From assembly GCF_014197795.1 (NCBI RefSeq), contig NZ_JACIGI010000013.1, positions 51,296-115,295 of the forward strand: a stretch of 64,000 bases of DNA, given 5' to 3'. Origin of the DNA: Roseospira goensis (GTDB lineage: Bacteria; Pseudomonadota; Alphaproteobacteria; Rhodospirillales; Rhodospirillaceae). The stretch's first letter is position 1. Each line of letters begins with the position of its first letter. Of this stretch, positions 8,771-18,500 are shown piece after piece. The notes beneath the pieces were generated by a model. It saw nothing but the letters and a program-made list of their open reading frames with translations. It was not told the DNA's origin and made no database searches. A program made the position numbers and the translations under genes.

Positions 8771-10492
8771 ATGCTGTCGAACATCCGTATCGGCCTTCGT
8801 CTGCTGATTCTGACCGGAGTCACCATCCTCGCGCTTGCCGGGATCGGCGCCGTCGGCGTTTCGTCGACATCCACCGTCCAGTCGATGCTGGACCAGGTCC
8901 GGGACACCGCGCAGACGCCGGTTACACAGTTCGCCACCATCAATGAACTGCTGAGCGAAAGCTTCCAGCAACCCTATGCCGCTTCGCTCCACAACCCCGA
9001 CCTGGACGCCGCCGCCCACCACGACCACCCGGTCGGCATGCATACCGACGCCACCCGCGCCGCCGTCGCCCGCATCGCCGACGTCCTCGCGACCTATCGG
9101 GCCAGCGCGGCCGGGGACATGTTCCCGGCCCAGTTGGCCGCCTTCGAGGCGGCCTGGGCCGACTACCTTGATGACGGCCTGCGTGACGCCCTGGCCCTGG
9201 CCGACCAGGACCGGCACATGGCTTTCGAACAGCTCGGCGTCCACCTGACCACGGTCACCCTCCCCAGGTTCCGCGCCGCCAAGGCGGCCGCGGCCGCGAT
9301 GCTGGCCGCGCACAACGAGATCGCCGATCGGTTGGTGGCCGAGGCCCAGGCCCGCTATGCGCTGGCCCTGTGGACCATCGCCATTGGCGGCCTCTTCGCT
9401 GCGCTGATCGTGTTCGCCGGCAGCCTGCTGATCGGCCGCAGCATCACCCGCCCGGTCGCCGGCATGTGCGGCGCCATGGGCGATCTGGCCGAGGGCAACC
9501 TGGAGACCGAGGTCCCCGCCCGCGAGCGCGGCGACGAACTGGGGCGGATGGCGGCGGCGGTGCAGGTGTTCAAGGAGAACGCCCAGCGCGTCAAGGAGAT
9601 GGAGGCCGAGCAGGCCGCCCAGGCGGCGCGCGCCGCCGAGGAGAAGCGGCAGGCCATGCACACCCTGGCCGATGCCTTCGAGCGCGAGGTCGGCGGCGTG
9701 GTCGAGGCCGTGGCGGCGGCGGCCCGGCAGTTGCAGTCGACCGCCGAGAGCATGGCGTCCATCGCCGAGGAGACCAACAGCCAGGCCACCACGGTCGCCG
9801 CCGCCTCCGAACAGGCGTCGACCAACGTGCAGACCGTCGCCTCGGCGGCGGAGGAACTGGCCACCTCAATCCGCGAGGTCGGCCGCCAGGTGCAGCAGTC
9901 CAGCGATACCGCCGGCCGGGCCGCCACCGAGGCCGAGCGCACCAACGCCGTCGTCTCGGGCCTTGCGGACGCCGCGCAGAAGATCGGCGACGTGGTCAAC
10001 CTGATCTCCGACATCGCCGACCAGACCAACCTGCTCGCGCTCAACGCCACCATCGAGGCGGCGCGCGCCGGCGACGCCGGCAAGGGCTTCGCGGTCGTGG
10101 CCAACGAGGTTAAGAGCCTGGCCACCCAGACCGCCAAGGCCACCCAGGACATCGGCCAGCAGATCGGCTCCGTGCAGAGCGAGACCCGCACCGCCGTGGC
10201 GGCCATCGAGTCGATCTCCGGCATCATCCATCAGATCAACGAGGTCACGTCCGCCATCGCCGCGGCGATGGAAGAACAGAACGCCGCCACCGAGGAGATC
10301 GCCCGCAACGTCCAACAGGCCAGCCAGGGCACCACGGAGGTCTCGCAGACCATCGTCGGGGTGACCGAGGCGGCGCGCGAGTCGGGCTCGGCGGCCGACC
10401 ATGTGCTGCAGGCCACCCGCGATCTCACCGAGCAGTCGAGCACGTTGACCAGCATGGTCGACCGCTTCCTGGCCGACGTCCGCGCCGGCTAG
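8771..10492 (+). CDS. methyl-accepting chemotaxis protein, short sensor with His-rich segment
   Basis: A 573-residue receptor. Helix 1 is near 10-32. The periplasmic helical domain spans about 35-195 (four-helix-bundle size) and contains an unusual [14 protein letters not shown] stretch near residues 78-91. Helix 2 is near 196-220, then HAMP and signalling domain. The histidine cluster suggests metal or redox sensing, which is inference only. The cytoplasmic half is a mosaic. HAMP and the last 150 bases match the 6261 gene almost base for base, while the segment around 9895-10270 follows the 3696 gene. The stop codon is TAG, part of a repeat element that begins exactly here; the sister genes at 3696 and 6261 end in TGA. 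The start ATG follows GGAGACGGAC. Confidence 0.92.
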   Translation: MLSNIRIGLRLLILTGVTILALAGIGAVGVSSTSTVQSMLDQVRDTAQTPVTQFATINELLSESFQQPYAASLHNPDLDAAAHHDHPVGMHTDATRAAVARIADVLATYRASAAGDMFPAQLAAFEAAWADYLDDGLRDALALADQDRHMAFEQLGVHLTTVTLPRFRAAKAAAAAMLAAHNEIADRLVAEAQARYALALWTIAIGGLFAALIVFAGSLLIGRSITRPVAGMCGAMGDLAEGNLETEVPARERGDELGRMAAAVQVFKENAQRVKEMEAEQAAQAARAAEEKRQAMHTLADAFEREVGGVVEAVAAAARQLQSTAESMASIAEETNSQATTVAAASEQASTNVQTVASAAEELATSIREVGRQVQQSSDTAGRAATEAERTNAVVSGLADAAQKIGDVVNLISDIADQTNLLALNATIEAARAGDAGKGFAVVANEVKSLATQTAKATQDIGQQIGSVQSETRTAVAAIESISGIIHQINEVTSAIAAAMEEQNAATEEIARNVQQASQGTTEVSQTIVGVTEAARESGSAADHVLQATRDLTEQSSTLTSMVDRFLADVRAG

Positions 10493-10553
10493 GGCAGAGT
10501 CAGGGCGGAGTCACGCCCGAAGTCGGGTCACGCCGCGACTCCGACTTCGGGCG
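10489..10553. repeat. composite inverted repeat, family B partial copy, overlapping a stop codon
   Basis: CTAGGGCAGAGTCAGGGCGGAGTCACG reduces the family B element to its two ends (only 14 bases quoted here as key: AGGGCGGAGTCACG). It is followed by a separate perfect 12-base-arm palindrome, CGCCCGAAGTCG (10514-10525) with CGACTTCGGGCG (10542-10553). The TAG of the element is the stop codon of the receptor gene. It may double as a 3'-end stabilising hairpin. Confidence 0.75.
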
Positions 10554-10677
10554 ATTGGCTGTGCGGCGGACCACATCGGCCCGAACAGGGGGACCGTGCC
10601 CAGCGCGATCCAGATTGGCGCGCAAATCGACACGGACCCACCGTGCCCCCACCGCGCCCCTCGAACCGACCGCCGCG

Positions 10678-10711
10678 ACAGGGGGCGGCCATCGCCGCGG
10701 CCGCCCCCTGT
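10678..10711. terminator. strong hairpin, possible terminator
   Basis: Perfect 13-base stem ACAGGGGGCGGCC / GGCCGCCCCCTGT with an 8-base loop, about 185 bp after the 10492 stop. No T tract follows on either strand, so termination is plausible but not assured. Confidence 0.45.
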
Positions 10712-10884
10712 TCTGCCCGCTGGTCTGGGCTGTCGCCCCCCACCCGATCCGGTCGACTCCGGGGTGGGCGAGGGGAGGCGATCTGGCATGAGCCATGCAC
10801 ACCGTTACGGTGCGGACGCCCTGCGGCCGCGGCTGCGGTCGCAAGACCGGTCCGCCATGACGTCTGTCACGGCGATAACGCCCA

Positions 10885-11010
10885 GCGCTTTATAAATCGA
10901 GAGTTCTGCCAGGAAACGGCGCTGCGCCGTATTAGCGTGATATTTAGGCTGCAACACCCAATACTATTTCTCTTCACCAATAATTTACAGAATACACCGA
11001 CCATCGTGCT
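10885..11010 (+). promoter_or_regulatory. AT-rich upstream region of receptor gene at 11051
   Basis: Lower-GC stretch (GCTTTATAAATCGAGAG, CCAATAATTTACAGAATACA) ending about 40 bp before the start codon. It parallels the pockets upstream of the other receptor genes. Confidence 0.4.
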
Positions 11011-11050
11011 GGACTCGCTCGACGCCGGCGCCGACCAGAAGGGGAAAACA

Positions 11051-13126
11051 ATGATGCTTCGCATGGGATTGAAAGGGCGCCTCAGCGCCGTGACGGCGGG
11101 ACTCGTACTGGCCGCGCTGGTGCTCGCCGCCGTGGCCTCGGTGTACTTCACGCGAACCGCCCTGACCGAGAACGCCCGCGCCCTGTCGCAGCAGGCCGCG
11201 GAGACCGGCGCGGCCGAGGTCAAGCAGGGCCTGGAACAGGCGTTCACCACCGCGCGCGACTACGCCATCCTGCTGGAAACGGCGCGGGCGCAAGACCTGG
11301 CGGATCGCTCGCTGCTACTGGACCTGCAAAGCAAGCTGCTGCAGGGCAACCGGCGCCTTCTGGGGGTCTGGTCCGGGTTCGAACCCGATGCCCTGGACGG
11401 TCAGGACGCCGCCTTCGCCGGCACCGAAGGGCACGACTCCACCGGCCGCTTCGTGCCCTACACCTACCGCGATGGGGACCGCATCGCCATGGAGCCCTTG
11501 CTGGACTACGACGTCCCGGGCGCTGGCGACTACTATCTGGATGCGTTCAACAGCGGCCGCGAGACCATCCTGGAGCCCTACCCCTACGAGGTTGGCGGCA
11601 AGGAGACCCTCCTGACCAGCCTGGTCGTGCCGGTGCGCCATGACGGCGCGGTCATTGGGGTTGCCGGCGTCGATATCGGATTGGGCGCCATGCAGCGCTA
11701 CCTGGCCGCCATCCGGCCGATGGAGGACGGCTGGATCTCCGTTCTGACCGGGGGCGGCATGGTGGTGGCGGACCGCCATACGGAGGCCCTGGGGCAACCC
11801 GGCGGCGAGGCCGGCTTCAGTCCGGAGGCCCTGGCCGCCGTCGCCGCCGGTGACCCGTACGTCGACGAGCGGGCCACGGCCGCCGACGGTACGCCCGTGC
11901 TGCGGGTGGTGGTGCCGTTCACCATCGGCCAGACCGAGTCCACCTGGGCCGTGGCGACCAGCATCCCGCTGGCCACCGCGTTGGCGACGGCCCAAGAGAT
12001 CACCTGGACCCTGGTGATCCTGACCGTGGTGGTGGCCCTGGTCGCCCTGGTGTTGGCGTGGCTGTCGGCGCGTCAGGTCAGCAGCCCGATCGTGGGCATG
12101 ACCGGCGCCATGGAGCGCCTGGCCGAGGGCGACCTGGAGACCGCGATCCCGGCCCGGGAGCGCAAGGACGAGATCGGCCGCATGGCCCATGCCGTGCAGG
12201 TGTTCAAGGAGAACGCCCAGCGCGTGAAGGAGATGGAGGCCGAGCAGGCCGCCCAGGCCGCGCGCACCGCCGAGGAAAAGAAGCAGGCCATGCACACCCT
12301 GGCGGACACCTTCGAAAGCAGCGTCGGCGGCGTGGTCGAGGCCGTGGCGGCGGCGGCCACCGAGTTGCAGTCGACCGCCGAGAGCATGGCGTCCATCGCC
12401 GAGGAGACCAACAGTCAGGCCACGACGGTGGCGGCGGCCTCCGAACAGGCGTCGACCAACGTGCAGACCGTGGCCTCGGCGGCGGAGGAGCTGTCGTCGT
12501 CGATCAGCGAGATCGGCCGTCAGGTCCAGCAGGCCAGCGATGTTGCCCGCAAGGCGTCCGACGAGGCCGAGCGCACCAACGCCGTCGTCTCCGGGCTGGC
12601 GGACGCCGCCCAGAAGATCGGCGACGTGGTCAACCTGATCTCCGACATTGCCGACCAGACCAACCTGCTGGCGCTCAACGCCACCATCGAAGCCGCCCGC
12701 GCCGGCGATGCCGGCAAGGGCTTCGCGGTGGTCGCCAACGAGGTCAAGAGCCTGGCCAACCAGACCGCCAAGGCCACCGAGGACATCGGCCAGCAGATCG
12801 GCTCGGTGCAGAGCGAGACCCGCACCGCCGTAACGGCCATCGAGTCCATCTCCGGCATCATCCAGCAGATCAACGAGGTGGCCTCCGCCATCGCCGCGGC
12901 GATGGAGGAACAGAACGCCGCCACCGAGGAAATCGCCCGCAACGTCCAGCAGGCCAGCCAGGGCACCACCGAGGTCTCGCAGACCATCGTCGGGGTGACC
13001 GAGGCGGCGCGGGAATCCGGCTCGGCCGCCGAAAGCGTGGTCGTCGCCACGAACTCGCTGAACGAGCAGTCGGCGATGCTCAAGCAGATGGTCGAACGCT
13101 TCCTGGTCGACGTCCGCCAGAGCTGA
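11051..13126 (+). CDS. methyl-accepting chemotaxis protein with dCache_1-type sensor
   Basis: A 691-residue receptor. Helix 1 is near 14-34. The large periplasmic sensor spans about 38-310 and has typical dCache_1 features ([48 protein letters not shown]), a family that often binds amino acids or related small ligands. Helix 2 is near 318-339, then HAMP, methylation helices and the conserved tip near 535-553. AAGGGGAAAACA precedes the ATG. It is the last receptor of the array and is followed by a strong hairpin. The tail [12 protein letters not shown] again lacks a CheR-docking pentapeptide. Confidence 0.94.
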   Translation: MMLRMGLKGRLSAVTAGLVLAALVLAAVASVYFTRTALTENARALSQQAAETGAAEVKQGLEQAFTTARDYAILLETARAQDLADRSLLLDLQSKLLQGNRRLLGVWSGFEPDALDGQDAAFAGTEGHDSTGRFVPYTYRDGDRIAMEPLLDYDVPGAGDYYLDAFNSGRETILEPYPYEVGGKETLLTSLVVPVRHDGAVIGVAGVDIGLGAMQRYLAAIRPMEDGWISVLTGGGMVVADRHTEALGQPGGEAGFSPEALAAVAAGDPYVDERATAADGTPVLRVVVPFTIGQTESTWAVATSIPLATALATAQEITWTLVILTVVVALVALVLAWLSARQVSSPIVGMTGAMERLAEGDLETAIPARERKDEIGRMAHAVQVFKENAQRVKEMEAEQAAQAARTAEEKKQAMHTLADTFESSVGGVVEAVAAAATELQSTAESMASIAEETNSQATTVAAASEQASTNVQTVASAAEELSSSISEIGRQVQQASDVARKASDEAERTNAVVSGLADAAQKIGDVVNLISDIADQTNLLALNATIEAARAGDAGKGFAVVANEVKSLANQTAKATEDIGQQIGSVQSETRTAVTAIESISGIIQQINEVASAIAAAMEEQNAATEEIARNVQQASQGTTEVSQTIVGVTEAARESGSAAESVVVATNSLNEQSAMLKQMVERFLVDVRQS

Positions 13127-13161
13127 GCCGGCGCGCCGGACCAGGCCGCACCAGACCGTGC

Positions 13162-13190
13162 CAGGGCCGCCCCGTTGCGGGGCGGCCCTG
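13162..13190 (+). terminator. hairpin terminator closing the receptor array
   Basis: Perfect 13-base stem (CAGGGCCGCCCCG / CGGGGCGGCCCTG) with a 3-base loop, 35 bp after the 13126 stop. Only a weak T run follows (CGCCGTTTCC), so efficiency is uncertain. The rest of 13191-13684 is a gene-free spacer. It contains a 7-base-arm inverted repeat, CCGAAAT (13469) with ATTTCGG (13496), and a lower-GC TAAAGTATTTGCTTC stretch that may be the promoter of the next gene. Confidence 0.65.
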
Positions 13191-13684
13191 CGCCGTTTCC
13201 CCCGCCGCGCCGCGCCGCCCGATCCGAACCGGCTCGCGCCCCGCGCCGGACCGGGCGGAGTGAGCGGCCGACACGGCCCCGAGTCTGCGCCGCCGACGAC
13301 CCCCGACGGCTCCCGACGGCCGGACCGGGACGCCGCCCGCCGCCTGCCGGGCCCGATGACGCAGCGCCGGGCGGCGGGATCCCATCGGCCCGCGGTCGCG
13401 CTCACGCGGCGCCGGTCCCGGCCGCCGACGGCATCCCGCACCACATCCGTAAAGTATTTGCTTCAGGGCCGAAATCCCCTCTGGTTCGGGCGCCCATTTC
13501 GGGTACCATGGCGCGGACGTGCGCGCCCCGAACCCTCGCAGGCGCGCACCGTGACGCGCCCGCGGTCTCGACCCGCGGTGGCCCGGTCGGCCGCCCCGGG
13601 GCGCCAGCGCCGGAGCGCGTCCCCGATCGAAGACCATGACGAGGCGCCACCAAGAGCGTCACACCACGGGATTAGGGATACGTC

Positions 13685-15328
13685 ATGGGTCAGGCCCCCC
13701 TGCACCGCCCCACGGACATGACCCGTCCGCTGGATCTGCGCCACGAGCGCCGCACCGGGCCGGAACGGGTCCGGCGGCCGGTCTACGTCGACCACCTTCC
13801 GCCCTGCAACCAGGCCTGTCCGGCGGGCGAGAACATCCAGGCCTGGCTGGCCCTGGCCCAGGCCGGGGACGACGAGGGCGCGTGGCGACAACTCGTGATC
13901 GACAACCCGATGCCGGCCGTGCACGGCCGCGTGTGCTACCACCCCTGCGAGGACTCCTGTAACCGCCAGGAGCTGGACGCCAGCGTGAGCATCCACGCGG
14001 TCGAGCGCTACCTGGGCGACCTGGCGCTGCGGCAGGGCTGGCGCTTCGACCCGCCGACGGAGAACACCGGCAAACGCGTCCTGGTGGTCGGCGCCGGCCC
14101 CAGCGGCCTGTCCGCCGCCTACCACCTGGCCCGGCGCGGCCACACCATCACCATCCACGAGGCCGGGCCGCTGCCCGGCGGCATGATGCATTTCGGTATC
14201 CCGGCGTACCGCATGCCGCGCGATGTCCTCGACGGCGAGATCAACCGCATTCTCGCGCTCGGCATCGACCTCAAGGTGAACCACAAGGTCGTGGACCTCG
14301 AGGCCGAGCGCCAGGATGGCGGCTTCGACGCCGTGTTCGTCGCCGTCGGCGCCCACATCTCCAAGCGGGTCGACATCCCGGCCCGCGACGCCGCGCCGAT
14401 GCTGGACGCGGTCTCGTTCCTGAAGAGCATCGAGGCCGGGGAGCGCCCGCGCCTGGGCCGGCGGGTCGCCGTGTACGGCGGCGGCAACACGGCCATGGAC
14501 GCCGCCCGCGTGGTCAAGCGCCTGGGCCACGAGCCCCTGATCGTCTACCGCCGCGACCGCGACCACATGCCCGCCCACGACTTCGAGGCCCAGGAGGCGC
14601 TCGACGAGGGCGTGCAGATCCACTGGCTGCGGGCCATCAAGAGCCTGGATCAGACCGCGATGACGGTCGAGATCATGGAACTCGACGACCGTGGCCGGCC
14701 GCGCCCCACCGGCGAGACCGAGACCATCGAGGCCGACGACCTGATCCTCGCGCTGGGTCAGGACACCGACACCAGCTTCCTGCGCTCGGTGCCGGGGCTG
14801 AGCTTCGACCGCGACGGCACGGTGCGGGTCGACGAGCGCATGATGACGGGTGCCCCCGGCGTGTTCGCCGGCGGCGACATGGTGCCCTCGGACCGCTCGG
14901 TGACCATCGCCGTTGGCCACGGCAAACAGGCCGCGCGCTGCATCGACACGTGGCTGCGGGGCGGCCTGTTCCAGCGCCCGCCGCGCAACCCGGGTGTGTC
15001 CTTCGCCGACCTGAAGGTGCCGTACTACGTGGAAGCCGACCCCCGCGAGCAGCCGCACCGGTCGGCGGCCGAGGCGACCAGCGGCTTCGAGGAGGTCGTG
15101 GGTGGCCTGTCCGCGCCCGAGGCCCACTACGAAGCGGCGCGCTGCCTGTCGTGCGGCAACTGCTACGAATGCGACGGCTGCCACGGTGCCTGTCCCGAGG
15201 ACGCCATCCAGAAGCTGGGGCCGGGCAAAGGCTATCGCGTCGACCTGGAACGCTGCACGGGATGCGGCGTCTGTCACGACCAGTGCCCGGTGCACGCCAT
15301 CGAGATGATTCCCGAACCGCACCACTGA
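13685..15328 (+). CDS. GltD-like NAD(P)/FAD iron-sulfur oxidoreductase with C-terminal ferredoxin domain
   Basis: A 547-residue protein of the glutamate-synthase small-subunit/NfnB-like family. The N-terminal domain has the Cys motifs CNQACPAGENIQ (41-52) and CYHPCEDSC (84-92). The FAD-binding GAGPSG is at 136-141 and the NAD(P)-binding GGGNTA at 265-270. The C-terminus (about 486-540) carries two 4Fe-4S ferredoxin motifs (CLSCGNCYECDGC.GACP and CTGCGVCHDQCP) that authentic GltD lacks. No large GltB subunit is present; the next gene is nifJ. The likely role is electron transfer between NAD(P)H and ferredoxin in partnership with NifJ (inferred from domain make-up and neighbours). The ATG at 13685 follows AGGGATACGTC. 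Confidence 0.88.
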   Translation: MGQAPLHRPTDMTRPLDLRHERRTGPERVRRPVYVDHLPPCNQACPAGENIQAWLALAQAGDDEGAWRQLVIDNPMPAVHGRVCYHPCEDSCNRQELDASVSIHAVERYLGDLALRQGWRFDPPTENTGKRVLVVGAGPSGLSAAYHLARRGHTITIHEAGPLPGGMMHFGIPAYRMPRDVLDGEINRILALGIDLKVNHKVVDLEAERQDGGFDAVFVAVGAHISKRVDIPARDAAPMLDAVSFLKSIEAGERPRLGRRVAVYGGGNTAMDAARVVKRLGHEPLIVYRRDRDHMPAHDFEAQEALDEGVQIHWLRAIKSLDQTAMTVEIMELDDRGRPRPTGETETIEADDLILALGQDTDTSFLRSVPGLSFDRDGTVRVDERMMTGAPGVFAGGDMVPSDRSVTIAVGHGKQAARCIDTWLRGGLFQRPPRNPGVSFADLKVPYYVEADPREQPHRSAAEATSGFEEVVGGLSAPEAHYEAARCLSCGNCYECDGCHGACPEDAIQKLGPGKGYRVDLERCTGCGVCHDQCPVHAIEMIPEPHH

Positions 15329-15404
15329 CCCTGGACCCAGCCCCCGGACCGCCGCACCGGGACCACATCTGACCGGCCGCCGCGCCGCGCCCCCATGTGT
15401 GCCC

Positions 15405-15433
15405 CACGTGGATCCCCATTTGGATCCCACGTG
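15405..15433. promoter_or_regulatory. inverted repeat in the nifJ upstream region
   Basis: CACGTGGATCC, a 6-base centre, GGATCCCACGTG: arms of 11-12 bases with one bulge, 100 bp before the nifJ start. It has no T tract, so an operator or mRNA hairpin between the two genes is likelier than a terminator. Confidence 0.45.
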
Positions 15434-15533
15434 TGCCGGACGGGGCGCGCTCCCGGACCGCCCCCGGACCGCCGGCCGGATCCGGAATGCGCCAGGGAGC
15501 CCGAGGACGCCGCGAGCGAGAGGACGCCGCACC

Positions 15534-18500
15534 ATGCCCGACACCACCGCGCCAAGCCCGACGACCGCCCGCCCGCCGCAGGACGCGCACGCCGACGCCC
15601 GGCGCGTGATGATCGACGGCAACGAGGCCTGCGCGCACATCGCCTATCGGGTCAACGAGGTGTGCGCGATCTATCCGATCACGCCGTCCTCACCGATGGC
15701 CGAACTGGCCGACCAGTGGGCCAGCGAGCGCAAGACCAACATCTGGGGCACCATCCCCGACGTCATGGAGATGCAGAGCGAGGGCGGCGCCGCCGGCGCC
15801 CTGCACGGCGCCTTGCAGGCCGGGTCGCTGGCGACCACCTTCACGGCCTCGCAGGGCCTGATGCTCATGCTGCCGAACATGTACAAGATCGCCGGCGAGC
15901 TGACCGCCTGCGTGATCCATGTCGCGGCCCGCGCCCTGGCCCGCAACGCGCTGTCCATCTTCGGCGACCATCAGGACGTGATGGCCGCGCGCACCACCGG
16001 CTTCGCCCTGCTGGCCTCGGCCACGGTGCAGGAGGCCCACGACCACGCCCTGGTCGCCCAGGCCGCCACCCTGCGCGGCCGGGTGCCCATGCTGCACTTC
16101 TTCGACGGCTTCCGCACCTCGCACGAGGTCAACAAGATCACGCTGATCCCCGACGGCGTGATCCGCGCCATGATCGACGACGACCTGGTGCGCGCCCACC
16201 GCCTGCGCGCCCTCAGCCCGGAGCGGCCGTTCGTGCGCGGCACCGCCATGAACCCGGACGTCTACTTTCAGGCCCAGGAGGCCAACAACCTCTTCTACGA
16301 GCGCATGCCCGACATCGTGGAGGAGGAAATGGACCGCCTGGCCGCCATGACCGGCCGGCCGCTGGCGCCGTTCACCTACCATGGCCCCGAGGACGCCGAA
16401 CGCATCATCATCGTCATGGGATCGGGGGCCGAGACCGCCCGCACCACCGCCGACTACCTGAACGCGACCGAGGACGCCAAGGTCGGCGTGGTCAAGGTCA
16501 GCCTGTTCCGGCCCTGGTCGGCGAAGAAGCTGCTGGCGGTGATGCCGGCCACCACCCGCGCCATCGCCGTGCTCGACCGCACCAAGGAGGCCGGCGCCCA
16601 GGCCGAGCCCATGTACCTCAACGTGCTGGCCTCCCTGGCCGAAGCGCAGACCTACGACCGGCTGCCGATGCCGGCGATGCCACGCCTGATTGGCGGCCGC
16701 TTCGGGCTGTCGTCGAAGGAGTTCACCCCCGGCATGGTCAAGGCGGTCTACGACGAGTTGGCCAAGCCCGACCCCAAGCCGCGCTTCACCGTCGGCATCA
16801 CCGACGACGTCACCCACTTGAGCCTGACCGTCGACCCGGACTTCTCCATCGAGCCGGACACCATGGTCCGCGCCATCTTCCATGGCCTCGGCTCCGACGG
16901 CACCGTGGGCGCCAACAAGAACAGCATCAAGATCATCGGCGCCGAGCCGGATCGCCACGCCCAGGCCTACTTCGTCTACGACAGCAAGAAGTCGGGCTCG
17001 CGCACGGTTTCGCACCTGCGCTTCGGCCCCGACCCGATCGACGCGCCCTACCTGGTCGAGCACGCCAATTTCATCGCCTGCCACCAGTTCCAGTTCGTCT
17101 ACGCCATCGACATCGTCGACCGTGCCGCCGACGGTGCCGACATCCTGCTCAACAGCCCCTACCCGCCGGCCGAGACCTGGGCCCGGCTGCCGGCGCCGAT
17201 GCGCCGAACGATCCGCGAGAAGGGCCTGAAGCTGCACGTCATCGACGCCGTGCGGGTGGCGCGCGAGGCCGGCCTGGGCCGGCGCGTCAACACCATCATG
17301 CAGACCTGTTTCTTCGCCCTGTCCAACGTGCTGCCGCCGCACGTCGCGATCGAGCGCATCAAGACCGCCATCAGCAAGTCTTACGCTCGCCAGGGCGAGG
17401 ACGTGGTCAAGCGCAACCACGCGGGCGTGGACATGGCCCTGGCCCACCTGAAGGAAGTCGACCTGCCGCCGCAGGCGGAGGAGCCCCCGGCCCAGCCGGT
17501 GCGCGCCCTGGTGCCGCCCACGGCGCCGCCGTTCGTGCGCGACGTGACCGGGGTCATGCTGGCCGGGCGCGGCGATACGTTGCCGGTCAGCGCCCTGCCG
17601 GCGGACGGCACCTTCCCCAGCGGCACCACCGCCTATGAGAAGCGCGACATCGCCACCCAGATCCCGCGGTGGGAGCCCGACCTGTGCATCCAGTGCGGCA
17701 ACTGCTCCATGGTCTGCCCGCACGCCGTGATCCGCACCAAGTTCTACAACGAGACCCGCCTGGAGGGCGCGCCGGACACCTTCCCCTCCGCCCCTGTGGA
17801 GGCGCGCGGCTTCCCGGATACGCGGTTCACGCTCCAGGTGATGGTGGCCGACTGCACCGGCTGCGGCCTGTGCGTCAGCGCCTGCCCGGTGCAGGACCCC
17901 CAGAACGCCAGCCGGCGCGCCATCAACATGCAGGACAAGCTCGCCGCCCGCGAGGTGGTGGAGGCCAACCAGACGTTCTTCGACACCCTGCCCACCAATG
18001 ACCGGTCGCGGGTGGACTTCTCCACGGTCAAGGGCGCGCAGTTCCTGCGCCCGTTGTTCGAGTTCTCCGGCGCCTGCGCCGGCTGCGGCGAGACCCCGTA
18101 CGTGCGGCTGCTGTCGCAGCTCTTCGGCGACCGCCTCCAGGTCGCCAATGCCACCGGCTGCTCGTCGATCTACGGCGGCAACCTGCCCACCACACCGTGG
18201 GCTGTGGACGACACCGGGCGCGGCCCGGCCTGGTCCAACAGCCTGTTCGAGGACAACGCCGAGTTCGGCCTCGGCTTCCGCATGTCGGCCGACAACCACG
18301 TGCGCCTGGCCCGCGACCTGCTGGCGCGCCTTGCGCCCGTGGTCGGCAAGACGCTCGCGGCCTCCATCCTGGAGGCGCGCCAGCGCAGCGAGTCGGAACT
18401 GGTGGCGCAGCGCGCCCGGGTCGAAACCCTGCGCGCGCTGCTGGAGTCGATGCCGGACGACGACGCCCGCCACCTGCTGTCGGTGGTCGACCACCTGGTG

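Noticed and set aside
11360-11390. GGGTTCGAACCC resembling a tRNA T-arm
   Set aside because: It lies in frame within the sensor coding sequence of the 11051 receptor; no acceptor or anticodon arms can be built around it.
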